Shown: positions 22,120-33,766 of the stretch, one piece after another | How the letters are laid out: every line of letters begins with the position of its first letter | Position numbering within the stretch: position 1 is the first letter of the stretch | NCBI GenBank assembly: GCA_009919175.1 | Contig: RGCL01000003.1 | Location: forward strand, 1-64,000 | Direction: 5' to 3' | From: Betaproteobacteria bacterium | GTDB taxonomy: Bacteria > Pseudomonadota > Gammaproteobacteria > Burkholderiales > Burkholderiaceae_C | DNA length: 64,000 nucleotides | Position numbers and translations under genes: made by a program | The notes under the pieces: generated by a model | What the model was told of the DNA's origin: nothing | The model's database searches: none | What the model saw: only the letters and a program-made list of their open reading frames with translations

Positions 22120-23274
22120 ATGTCTGCCTGGCTCTTACCCGATCACATTGCCGATGTGTTGCCCTCCGAGGCCAGGCACATCGAAGACCTGCGACGCGAT
22201 TTGCTCGATGTGGCGCGTCGCCACGGCTACGAGCTGGTCATTCCTCCCATGGTGGAACATTTGCAGGCCTTGCTCACGGGCGCAGGGACCGAGCGCGCCC
22301 TGGACACCTTTCAACTGGTCGATCAGCTCTCAGGCAAGACCCTGGGGGTTCGTCCCGACATCACCCCTCAGGTGGCGCGCATTGACGCGCATTTGCTCAA
22401 TCGCCAGGGCGTGACCCGGCTGTGCTATTGCGGGCCGGTCTTGCACACGCGGGTGCAACGAGCCCGGGCCAGCCGTGAGCCTTTGCAGCTGGGGGCAGAA
22501 ATCTATGGCCATGCAGGCCTTGAAGCCGATCTCGAAGCCCTGGACTTGGCCCAGGCCTTCATGGGTGAAGCGGGTCTGCAAGGGGTTCGTTTTGACCTCG
22601 GCGATGCACGCATTTTCCCGGCCATCCTCAGCCAAAGCGGCTTGGAGGCCAAAGCCCAGGCCGAGCTTCGTGAGGCCGTGGCTTGCAAAAGCCTGCCCAC
22701 CGCGGTGCCCAGCGCGGGTCGATTGAGCCAGCCTGTCCAATCCGCCTTGGCGTTCCTGGTTCAGGCCTATGGCGACATCCAATTGCTGGACGAGGCCGAA
22801 CAGGCGCTGGCTGGCTTCCCCCAAGCCCTGGCAGCGATCCAGGATTTGCGCTGGCTTGCGGGTCATCTGGGCCATCTGCCTTTGTCCTTCGACCTGGCCG
22901 ACATGAGCGGCTATGCCTACTACACCGGTGTGCGCTTTGCCGCTTACACGCCCGGCTGTAGCGATGCGGTGCTGCGCGGTGGCCGCTACGACGAGGTGGG
23001 CGCTGCCTTTGGGCGCAAACGACCGGCCGTGGGTTTCAGTCTGGACCTCAAAACCTGGGTTCAGCATGTGCCCGCTTTGCCCCTGGGTGCGGCCATCCGT
23101 GCGCCCTGGAGCGAGGACACCGAGCTGCGCAGCGTGATTGCGCGATTGCGCGAGCAAGGCCACACCGTGGTGTGCGTCCTGCCCGGTCACGAGAGTGAAG
23201 TCGATGAGTTCGACTGCGACCGTGAGTTGATTCGAGTGAATGACCGCTGGGTTGTTCAATCCCTTTCCATCTGA
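22120..23274 (+). CDS. hisZ: ATP phosphoribosyltransferase regulatory subunit HisZ
   Basis: HisS-like core without anticodon domain: LPDHIADVLPSEARHIEDLRRDLLD, GKTLGVRPDITPQVARIDAHLL, GGRYDEVGAAFGRKRPAVGFSLDL. Confidence 0.93.
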   Translation: MSAWLLPDHIADVLPSEARHIEDLRRDLLDVARRHGYELVIPPMVEHLQALLTGAGTERALDTFQLVDQLSGKTLGVRPDITPQVARIDAHLLNRQGVTRLCYCGPVLHTRVQRARASREPLQLGAEIYGHAGLEADLEALDLAQAFMGEAGLQGVRFDLGDARIFPAILSQSGLEAKAQAELREAVACKSLPTAVPSAGRLSQPVQSALAFLVQAYGDIQLLDEAEQALAGFPQALAAIQDLRWLAGHLGHLPLSFDLADMSGYAYYTGVRFAAYTPGCSDAVLRGGRYDEVGAAFGRKRPAVGFSLDLKTWVQHVPALPLGAAIRAPWSEDTELRSVIARLREQGHTVVCVLPGHESEVDEFDCDRELIRVNDRWVVQSLSI

Positions 23275-24684
<1,410 letters not shown>

Positions 24685-24710
24685 CATCCAACCCACTGCA
24701 AAGGCCAGCC

Positions 24711-25235
24711 ATGTTGACTGAAGACGGCAAACACCTCTACGTGTCTTACGACGAATACCACAGCCTGATTGAAAAACTGGCCCTCAAGATCCATCAATCG
24801 GGATGGGCCTTTGACACCATCCTGTGCCTTGCACGCGGTGGCATGCGCCCCGGCGACATCCTCTCGCGCATCTTTGACAAACCCCTGGCCATCATGTCCA
24901 CCAGCTCTTACCGGGCTGAGGCAGGCACCATCCAGGGTCATTTGGACATTGCCCGCTACATCACCACCCCCAAGGGCGAAATCGCAGGCCGCGTCTTGCT
25001 GGTCGACGACCTCGCCGACACCGGCCACACCCTCAAGGCCGTGGTGGATTTGCTCAGAACCCAGTATTCGCCCATCACCGAATTGCGCACCGCCGTGATC
25101 TGGACCAAAGGCGTGTCGTCCTTCGAGCCGGACTATTCGGTGGAGTTCCTGTCCACCAACCCCTGGATCCACCAGCCCTTTGAGCCCTACGACAACATGC
25201 GCCCCGAAAAGCTGCTCGAGAAGTGGCGCATCTGA
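24711..25235 (+). CDS. Purine-type phosphoribosyltransferase
   Basis: PRPP motif VLLVDDLADTGHTLKAVV; CLARGGMRPGDILSRIF. Start MLTEDGKHLYVSY at 24711. Confidence 0.88.
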   Translation: MLTEDGKHLYVSYDEYHSLIEKLALKIHQSGWAFDTILCLARGGMRPGDILSRIFDKPLAIMSTSSYRAEAGTIQGHLDIARYITTPKGEIAGRVLLVDDLADTGHTLKAVVDLLRTQYSPITELRTAVIWTKGVSSFEPDYSVEFLSTNPWIHQPFEPYDNMRPEKLLEKWRI

Positions 25236-25278
25236 GCCTGTTTCACCTCACCGCCTGATCAAACCCCTCAAGGCCACC

Positions 25279-26514
25279 ATGGGACGCAACACCGACCTCA
25301 TTCAGCATCCCTACCAGCCTCCCGCTGAGTTCGAGGCGCCGCAACCTGGTGTTTACAAGGCCTCGACGGTGTTTTTCCCCAATGTGGCGGCCATGCGCCA
25401 GCGCGATTGGAAAAACAAAAGCGGCTACACCTATGGCCTGCATGGCACGCCCACGACGTTTTTGCTCGAGGAGCGCCTGTGCACCCTGGAAGGCGGCCTG
25501 CATGCCGTGTTGGTGCCCAGCGGTCTGGCTGCCATTGCTCAGGCCAACCTGGCCTTGCTGCAAGCCGGTGACCATGTCTTGATTCCCGCCAATGCCTATG
25601 GCCCAGGCAAGGTATTGGCCCAGGGGGAGCTCAACCGTTTTGGCATCACCCACAGCTTTTACGACCCCTTGTCGCTGCCCAGCCTGGAGCAAGCCATCAC
25701 GCCAGCCACCCGCATGGTGTGGCTGGAAGCCCCTGGTTCTGTGACCATGGAATTCCCCGATTTGCCGGCGCTGGTGCGCTTGGCTCAATCGCGCGGCTTG
25801 ATCACGGCGCTGGACAACACCTGGGGGGCAGGCCTGGCCTTCAACCCCTTTGACCTGGTGCCTGGCGAAGCCCAAACGCCGCTGTCTGTGGACGTCTCGG
25901 TCCATGCCCTCACCAAATACCCCAGTGGGGGCGGGGATGTGCTCATGGGCTCGGTGATGACTCGCCGTGACGATCTGGCGCAAGCGCTCAAGCTCTCGCA
26001 CATGCGCTTGGGGCTGGGCGTGGCCGGCAACGATGCCGAGGCCATCCTGAGGGCCTTGCCCAGCATCGCCATGCGTTATGACCGCCAGGATCAAACTGCC
26101 AGAGCCATGGTGCAGGCGCTGCACGACCATCCTCTGGTCCGCCAAGTCCTGCATCCCGCCTGGCCGGATTCACAGGGTCATGCCCATTGGCGCAGCTTGT
26201 GTGCGCCGGGTTCCATGCCCGAGACGGCCTGGCAACAGGGGCGAGCGGCTGGGCTGTTTAGCCTCATCCTGGATCCTTCCCTGAGCTCGGCAGAGGTGGA
26301 TGCCTTTTGCGATGGCCTCAAGCTGCACCGCCTGGGCTACAGCTGGGGTGGTCCCATGAGCCTGGTGGTGCCCTATGCCTGGGGCGCCTTGAGAACACAG
26401 CGCCCGGCGCATTTGCACGATGGCCATCTGGTTCGGTTTTCCACGGGGTTGGAAGATGCCCAGGACCTGATCGACGACCTGCGCAGCGGCCTGGACGCAC
26501 TGCGCCGCCCATGA
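25279..26514 (+). CDS. metC: Cystathionine beta-lyase (Cys/Met metabolism PLP-dependent family)
   Basis: PLP-lysine SVHALTKYPSGGGDVLMGSV, WLEAPGSVTMEFPD, VRFSTGLEDAQDLIDDLRSGLDAL. Start set at 25279. Confidence 0.9.
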   Translation: MGRNTDLIQHPYQPPAEFEAPQPGVYKASTVFFPNVAAMRQRDWKNKSGYTYGLHGTPTTFLLEERLCTLEGGLHAVLVPSGLAAIAQANLALLQAGDHVLIPANAYGPGKVLAQGELNRFGITHSFYDPLSLPSLEQAITPATRMVWLEAPGSVTMEFPDLPALVRLAQSRGLITALDNTWGAGLAFNPFDLVPGEAQTPLSVDVSVHALTKYPSGGGDVLMGSVMTRRDDLAQALKLSHMRLGLGVAGNDAEAILRALPSIAMRYDRQDQTARAMVQALHDHPLVRQVLHPAWPDSQGHAHWRSLCAPGSMPETAWQQGRAAGLFSLILDPSLSSAEVDAFCDGLKLHRLGYSWGGPMSLVVPYAWGALRTQRPAHLHDGHLVRFSTGLEDAQDLIDDLRSGLDALRRP

Positions 26515-26518
26515 TCCC

Positions 26519-27610
26519 TCAGGCTTGCCACTTGCCCATGAGGGTCTGGGCACACTGACGCAGGCTCTCTTCGCCCAAATCCTTGAGTGGCATGTCGATG
26601 GCGGTGCGTGCGAGCGGAAACAGCCTGTCGCTGGCTTTGAGGTAATTGGGGTCGTAGTGCCGAGTGAGCAAGTCTTGCACCACCACAGACCATTGGCCTT
26701 GCTGGCAGGCCGCCAGCCACTGGTCGTACACGGCCGTGCCCACGATGGGCTTGAGCGCGGCGAGTCGCGTCGCAAAAAGCGGCACATCCCCCACGAAGTG
26801 CGCATAGTCCTCGCAAAGCAGGCGCACCCGGTCAGACAAAGACGCTTGCAGGTTCACCATGGGTGAGGCCTGCATGCGCTCAAAGAGCTGGGGGTGAATC
26901 GTGAGCGCACCCACGCGCTTGCTTTCGGCCTCCACAAACACCACGCGCTGGAGGTCGAATAGCCGAACGGCTTGCCACATCAGCGTATCAAAGCGCTTTT
27001 GGGACGGTTGACTCTGACCAGGCAACTGCCCCAGCACCGAACTGCGATGCGAGGCCAGGTTTTCCAGATCCAGTACCTGTGCGCCAAGCTGCTGCAAGTG
27101 GTGCAACAAACGGGTTTTGCCCGTACCGGTCGCGCCATGGATCACCACGAACCGCAATTGACCCGAGCGGTGAGTGAGGTCATCGAGCATGGCTTGACGA
27201 AACGCCTTGTAGCCGCCTTCGATGAGTCGGATGGTGAAGCCCACCTGACCCAGCACATGCGCCAGCGAACCACTGCGCTGGCCGCCGCGCCAGCAGTACA
27301 CGTAGGGCTTCCAGTTCCTGTCGAGCAACTGCACATGGGTGAGCAGGTGCTTGGCAATGTTCTGGCTCACCCAGGCCGCACCCAGTTTGTTGGCCTCAAA
27401 GGGGCTCACCTGCTTGTAGAAAGTGCCAATGGCCTGGCGTTGCTCATCGTCAAGCACAGGCCAGTTGTGCGCATGCGGCAGGTGATCCAGGGCATATTCG
27501 CTGGGGCTGCGCACATCCACCACCAGCGGGCTGGTGGCGGGGGTCGCCATGGCCTGGGCATCGGGCCATTCCTGGACCGCCGCAAGGGCAGAGATTTTGT
27601 GGACCGACAT
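26519..27610 (-). CDS. mnmH: tRNA 2-selenouridine synthase
   Basis: Rhodanese domain LVVDVRSPSEYALDHLPHAHNWPVLDDEQRQAIG, active-site loop YVYCWRGGQRSGSLAHVL, P-loop IHGATGTGKTRLL. Start corrected to 27610. Confidence 0.93.
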   Translation of the reverse strand: MSVHKISALAAVQEWPDAQAMATPATSPLVVDVRSPSEYALDHLPHAHNWPVLDDEQRQAIGTFYKQVSPFEANKLGAAWVSQNIAKHLLTHVQLLDRNWKPYVYCWRGGQRSGSLAHVLGQVGFTIRLIEGGYKAFRQAMLDDLTHRSGQLRFVVIHGATGTGKTRLLHHLQQLGAQVLDLENLASHRSSVLGQLPGQSQPSQKRFDTLMWQAVRLFDLQRVVFVEAESKRVGALTIHPQLFERMQASPMVNLQASLSDRVRLLCEDYAHFVGDVPLFATRLAALKPIVGTAVYDQWLAACQQGQWSVVVQDLLTRHYDPNYLKASDRLFPLARTAIDMPLKDLGEESLRQCAQTLMGKWQA

Positions 27611-27611
27611 G

Positions 27612-28265
27612 TCAGAGTAAGGGCTCAAGGCCGCGCCACACGTTATCCAGCATCTTGGGGTGGGCTTTGGCGAGGGGGTGGATGCGATCGGGCTGGAACC
27701 ACTCGCTGGCATCGGGCAAATCGGCGATGCCAGCCAGCAAAAACGGCACCAGGGGCACTTTTTCGGCCTTGGCCAGGCGTTGGTACATCTCCCTGAATTC
27801 ACGCAGGTAGCGCGGACCATAGTTGGGTGGCATCTCCATGCCCACCAGCAAGACTTTGGCGCCAGCGGCCTTGCTGGCCCTGATCATGGCTTGAAGATGG
27901 TCCTGGCTGGCACTGAGTGCCAAGCCCCTGAGGGCATCATTGCCACCCAGTTCGATGATGACCAGATGCGGCTGATGCTGCTCGAGCAAGCGGGGCAGGC
28001 GGGCGCGCCCGCCTGAGGTGGTGTCGCCCGAAATGCTGGCGTTGATCACTTGCCAGGGGGTTTTGCTCTGGCTCAGGCGTTGTTGCAGCAAGGCGACCCA
28101 GCCCGTGTCCTTGGCAATGCCGTATTCGGCGCTGAGCGAGTCGCCCACCACCAACAACCGCCGGGGCGAAGAAGGGGACACCGCCTGAAGGGGCAAAGCC
28201 AAGGTCCAGGCTGCGAGCGCAAGGAGGCCGTTAAAGTGACGCCGATTGACGAATGAGCGATGCAT
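27612..28265 (-). CDS. SGNH-hydrolase arylesterase/lysophospholipase, TesA-like
   Basis: RRLLVVGDSLSAEYGI (GDSL), GGNDALRG, DRIHPLAKAHPKML. Start corrected from 28535 to 28265. Confidence 0.9.
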   Translation of the reverse strand: MHRSFVNRRHFNGLLALAAWTLALPLQAVSPSSPRRLLVVGDSLSAEYGIAKDTGWVALLQQRLSQSKTPWQVINASISGDTTSGGRARLPRLLEQHQPHLVIIELGGNDALRGLALSASQDHLQAMIRASKAAGAKVLLVGMEMPPNYGPRYLREFREMYQRLAKAEKVPLVPFLLAGIADLPDASEWFQPDRIHPLAKAHPKMLDNVWRGLEPLL

Positions 28266-28944
28266 GACAAACACACATGAATTGATGGTGGTGAGCCAGA
28301 TCAACAAAATCGTCACAGATGCATCTGGGCCACTGCAGATTCTCTGCGATATTGATTTCACCGTGAAAGCCTCAGAAACCGTGGCTTTGGTGGGCGCTTC
28401 AGGCTCTGGCAAAAGCACCTTGCTGTCCATTCTTGCCGGCCTCGATACCCCCACCTCGGGCGAGGTCAAGGTCCTGGGCACGCCTTTGTTCGAGCTCGAT
28501 GAGGATGCCCGGGCTGCATTCCGGGCCAAGCACATGGCCTTTGTGTTTCAAAGCTTTCAGCTGCTGGGCTCGCTCACCGCACTTGAAAACGTGATGTTGC
28601 CCTTGGAACTCACGGGTGCACGCCATGCGCGGGAACAAGCCCAAGCCCTGCTGGAGCAAGTGGGGCTGGGTGAGCGCTTGAACCATTACCCCAAGGTGCT
28701 CTCCGGGGGCGAGCAACAGCGTGTCGCTCTGGCCAGGGCATTTGTGATGAAACCGGCCATCTTGCTGGCCGATGAGCCCACTGGCAGCTTGGACCATGCC
28801 ACGGGCAAGGCGGTGATGGACCTCATGCTCAGCCTCAATCAGGCCCAGGGGACGACGCTGATCCTGGTCACCCACGACGAAGGCATCAGCCAGTTGTGCC
28901 AGCGGCGCTTGCGCATGCACGAAGGGCGTTTGAGCGAGGTCTGA
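28264..28944 (+). CDS. ABC transporter ATP-binding protein (YbbA/LolD-like)
   Basis: GASGSGKSTLLSILAGLDTPTSGEVKVLG, VLSGGEQQRVALARAFVMKPAILLADEPTGSLD. Confidence 0.93.
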   Translation: MTNTHELMVVSQINKIVTDASGPLQILCDIDFTVKASETVALVGASGSGKSTLLSILAGLDTPTSGEVKVLGTPLFELDEDARAAFRAKHMAFVFQSFQLLGSLTALENVMLPLELTGARHAREQAQALLEQVGLGERLNHYPKVLSGGEQQRVALARAFVMKPAILLADEPTGSLDHATGKAVMDLMLSLNQAQGTTLILVTHDEGISQLCQRRLRMHEGRLSEV

Positions 28945-28949
28945 ACGCG

Positions 28950-29423
28950 TTAGCGGTTGCGTGACTTCATCGCCCGCTCCACCTCGCGTTTGCCCTCGCG
29001 GTCCTTGATGGTGTTGCGTTTGTCGTGTTCGACCTTGCCGCGCGCGAGGGCGATTTCGCATTTCACGCGGCCATTCTTCCAATGCATGTTCAAGGGCACC
29101 AGGGTGTATCCCTTTTGCTCGACCTTGCCAATGAGACGCAGGATTTCGTCCTTGTGCATGAGCAATTTGCGGGAGCGCACGGCATCGGGGCGCACATGGG
29201 TGGAGGCGGTCTTCAAGGGGTTGATCTGGCAACCAATGACAAACAGCTCGCCATTGCGAATCACCACATAGCCATCGGTGAGCTGCACCTTGCCTTCGCG
29301 AACTGCTTTGACTTCCCAACCCTCGAGCACCATCCCCGCCTCATACTTTTCTTCGAAAAAGTAATTGAAGGCGGCCTTTTTGTTGTCGGCGATGCGTGCG
29401 GGTAGGGGCTTGCCGGTGGCCAT
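28950..29423 (-). CDS. smpB: SsrA-binding protein SmpB
   Basis: [49 protein letters not shown]; start [11 protein letters not shown] at 29423, not 30116. Confidence 0.96.
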   Translation of the reverse strand: MATGKPLPARIADNKKAAFNYFFEEKYEAGMVLEGWEVKAVREGKVQLTDGYVVIRNGELFVIGCQINPLKTASTHVRPDAVRSRKLLMHKDEILRLIGKVEQKGYTLVPLNMHWKNGRVKCEIALARGKVEHDKRNTIKDREGKREVERAMKSRNR

Positions 29424-29486
29424 GGGGGGAACTCGGGGTGGGGTGAATAGAATGACGCTACTGCGCCGGATGAAGGCTGGCATTCT

Positions 29487-29927
29487 ATGAAATTGAAAAC
29501 CGTACACCAGTCTGTGTTGTTGTGGTACAGCGCCCAGGAAATGTTTGATCTGGTGGTCGACGTGCCCCGTTATCCAGAATTTTTGCCCTGGTGTGATCAG
29601 GCGCACATCGTCGAAACCCTGCCCAATGGCATGGTGGCTCGCATTGGCATGCATGTGGCGGGCCTGAAAAAAAGTTTCACCACCCACAACATCCACCAGC
29701 CCGGCCGACAAGTGGCCTTGACCTTGGTGGATGGCCCTTTCAAGGCTTTGCACGGCACCTGGAACTTCATTCCCATGGGCGAGGAACGCGCCTGCAAAGT
29801 TGAATTGCAACTCAGCTACAGCTTTGACTCCATGTTTGGCAACCTCGTGGCACCCGTGTTTGACCGCATTGCCTCCACCCTGGTCAATGCCTTTGTCGAA
29901 CGCGCGCAAGTGGTGTATGGCCCATGA
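29487..29927 (+). CDS. ratA: RatA-like type II toxin / START-domain coenzyme Q-binding protein
   Basis: [61 protein letters not shown]; divergent from smpB. Confidence 0.9.
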   Translation: MKLKTVHQSVLLWYSAQEMFDLVVDVPRYPEFLPWCDQAHIVETLPNGMVARIGMHVAGLKKSFTTHNIHQPGRQVALTLVDGPFKALHGTWNFIPMGEERACKVELQLSYSFDSMFGNLVAPVFDRIASTLVNAFVERAQVVYGP

Positions 29928-30253
29928 AGGTCTCCATCGTCTGGAGCCTGCAGGCGCGATCCGCAGAGGAGCATGAATTGGAGTTGCCCGCCAACAGCAC
30001 CCTGGAGCAAGCCTTGCAGGCTTTCTCGCATGAGGTGCCCGATTCGGTCTGGCAAAGCCTGCGTGGCGATCAGGTGTGGAGCATCTGGGGGCGTCGGGTG
30101 GGGCTCGATCAGTCACTCATGCCCGGCGACCGCCTCGAATGGACGCGCCCCCTTCGCGTGGACCCCAAAGTGGCTCGCCTGGAGCGTTTTGTCAGCCAAG
30201 GCATGCGCAAGGCTGGGTTATTCACCAAAAAGCCGCGTGCGGCCAAAGGCTGA
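29924..30253 (+). CDS. RnfH-family ubiquitin-like protein
   Basis: ATGA overlap with rat[30 protein letters not shown]. Confidence 0.88.
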   Translation: MKVSIVWSLQARSAEEHELELPANSTLEQALQAFSHEVPDSVWQSLRGDQVWSIWGRRVGLDQSLMPGDRLEWTRPLRVDPKVARLERFVSQGMRKAGLFTKKPRAAKG

Positions 30254-30285
30254 ACCCTGGTCTTGAGGACGGCCTGATGCCGTGA

Positions 30286-31824
<1,539 letters not shown>

Positions 31825-31847
31825 GCCCTTTAGAATGACCTCATTCG

Positions 31848-31886
31848 CACGCCCCGCTACCGTTTTCATGTTTGGGGCGTGTTTTT
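31848..31886 (+). terminator. Hairpin CACGCCCC...GGGGCGTG plus TTTTT between guaB and guaA
   Basis: 8-bp perfect stem (31848-31855 / 31874-31881), 18-nt loop, T5 at 31882-31886; ends 12 nt before the guaA ATG. Confidence 0.6.
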
Positions 31887-31898
31887 CATTGGCGCAGC

Positions 31899-33515
31899 AT
31901 GTCACACCAAAAAATCCTCATCCTCGACTTCGGCTCCCAGGTGACCCAGCTCATCGCCAGGCGTGTGCGCGAAGCCCATGTGTATTGCGAGGTGCACCCT
32001 TGCGATGTGAGCAACGATTGGATTCGCCAGTACGCCGCTGACGGTCAGCTCAAGGGCATCATCCTCTCGGGCTCGCACGCCAGCGTCTACGAGGTCGACG
32101 ACAAGGCACCCGATGCGGCTTTTGAACTGGGCATCCCGGTGCTGGGCATTTGTTATGGCATGCAAACCATGGCGCAGCAGTTGGGGGGCAAAGTGGAGCC
32201 AGGCCACACCCGTGAGTTTGGTTATGCCGAGGTCCGCGCCCATGGTCACACCGAGTTGCTGCGGGGCATCCAAGACTTTGCCACCGAGCAAGGCCACGGC
32301 ATGCTCAAGGTCTGGATGAGCCACGGCGACAAGGTCACGGCCTTGCCACCGGGCTTCAAGGTCATGGCTTCAACGCCAGCCTGTCCCATTGCGGGCATGG
32401 CAGACGAGTCACGGCACTTTTATGCCGTTCAATTTCACCCCGAGGTCACCCACACGGTTCAGGGCAAGGCCTTGCTCGAGCGCTTTGTGCTGGGCATTTG
32501 CGGGGCAAAACCCGACTGGGTCATGGGCAACTACATCGAGGAAGCTGTGGCCAGGATCCGCGAGCAAGTGGGCGATGAAGAGGTCATCCTGGGCTTGTCT
32601 GGGGGGGTGGATTCGTCGGTGGCCGCAGCCCTGATCCACCGCGCCATAGGCGACCAGCTCACCTGTGTTTTTGTGGATCACGGCTTGTTGCGCCTCAATG
32701 AAGGCGACATGGTCATGGAGATGTTTGCGGGTCAGTTGCATGCCCGGGTGATCCGGGTGGATGCCAGTGATCTGTTTTTGCGAGAGTTGGCTGGTGTGTC
32801 CGACCCCGAGCAAAAGCGAAAGATCATTGGCCGACTGTTTGTGGATGTCTTCAAAGCCGAGGCGGCCAAACTCAAGGCGGGGGACGACCGACATCAAGGG
32901 GCGAGTTTCCTGGCTCAGGGCACCATCTACCCCGATGTCATCGAAAGCGGGGGCGCCAAGAGCAAAAAGGCCGTCACCATCAAGAGCCACCACAACGTGG
33001 GCGGCTTGCCCGAGCAACTGGGTCTCAAACTGCTCGAACCCCTGCGCGACCTCTTCAAGGACGAGGTGAGGGAGCTGGGCGTGGCCCTGGGCTTGCCTCG
33101 AGACATGGTGTATCGCCATCCTTTCCCCGGTCCCGGCCTGGGTGTTCGCATCCTGGGCGAGGTCAAAAAGGAATATGCCGACCTGCTGCGCAAAGCCGAC
33201 GCCATCTTCATCGATGAATTGCGCCAATGTGTGGACAGCGCCAGTGGCAAGAATTGGTACGACCTCACCAGCCAGGCTTTTGTGGTGTTTTTACCCGTCA
33301 AAAGTGTGGGCGTGATGGGCGACGGCCGCACCTACGATTACGTGGTCGCCTTGCGTGCTGTGCAAACCAGCGACTTCATGACCGCCGATTGGGCTGAGTT
33401 GCCCTATGCGTTGCTTAAAAAGGTTTCGTCGAGGATCATCAATGAGGTCAAAGGCATCAATCGAGTCACGCTTGATGTGAGCAGCAAACCGCCTGCGACC
33501 ATCGAGTGGGAATGA
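31899..33515 (+). CDS. guaA: GMP synthase (glutamine-hydrolyzing)
   Basis: [40 protein letters not shown]-loop [17 protein letters not shown]. Start corrected to 31899. Confidence 0.97.
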   Translation: MSHQKILILDFGSQVTQLIARRVREAHVYCEVHPCDVSNDWIRQYAADGQLKGIILSGSHASVYEVDDKAPDAAFELGIPVLGICYGMQTMAQQLGGKVEPGHTREFGYAEVRAHGHTELLRGIQDFATEQGHGMLKVWMSHGDKVTALPPGFKVMASTPACPIAGMADESRHFYAVQFHPEVTHTVQGKALLERFVLGICGAKPDWVMGNYIEEAVARIREQVGDEEVILGLSGGVDSSVAAALIHRAIGDQLTCVFVDHGLLRLNEGDMVMEMFAGQLHARVIRVDASDLFLRELAGVSDPEQKRKIIGRLFVDVFKAEAAKLKAGDDRHQGASFLAQGTIYPDVIESGGAKSKKAVTIKSHHNVGGLPEQLGLKLLEPLRDLFKDEVRELGVALGLPRDMVYRHPFPGPGLGVRILGEVKKEYADLLRKADAIFIDELRQCVDSASGKNWYDLTSQAFVVFLPVKSVGVMGDGRTYDYVVALRAVQTSDFMTADWAELPYALLKKVSSRIINEVKGINRVTLDVSSKPPATIEWE

Positions 33516-33766
33516 GCGCAGATCCCATGCCTGGACGATCGACTCGCGAGTTGAATTCATAGGCATGCATCTCTATTAAAAAAAGATGTGTTTTTAATTC
33601 ATTTTATTCCCCTCAAGCCCTGGCATCTGGCACCGATTTCATTGGTGTGGAGCCTGCACTTTGATCCGCACTGTTTACAAGTTATTTCATATCGAGCCGA
33701 TGGGCTTTAACTCATGAGCTAATGACCGATTATCGATTCGTCCTAAGAAGTACGAGTTGAGTCGGC

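Noticed and set aside
29487-30253. ratA-rnfH as a functional toxin-antitoxin module
   Set aside because: The RatA/RnfH pair beside smpB is widely conserved and housekeeping-like; no reason to call a new TA system here.
33576-33597. Intrinsic terminator for guaA
   Set aside because: The stem is A/T only (TTAAAAA/TTTTTAA) and too weak; kept only as a possible regulatory or curved-DNA element.
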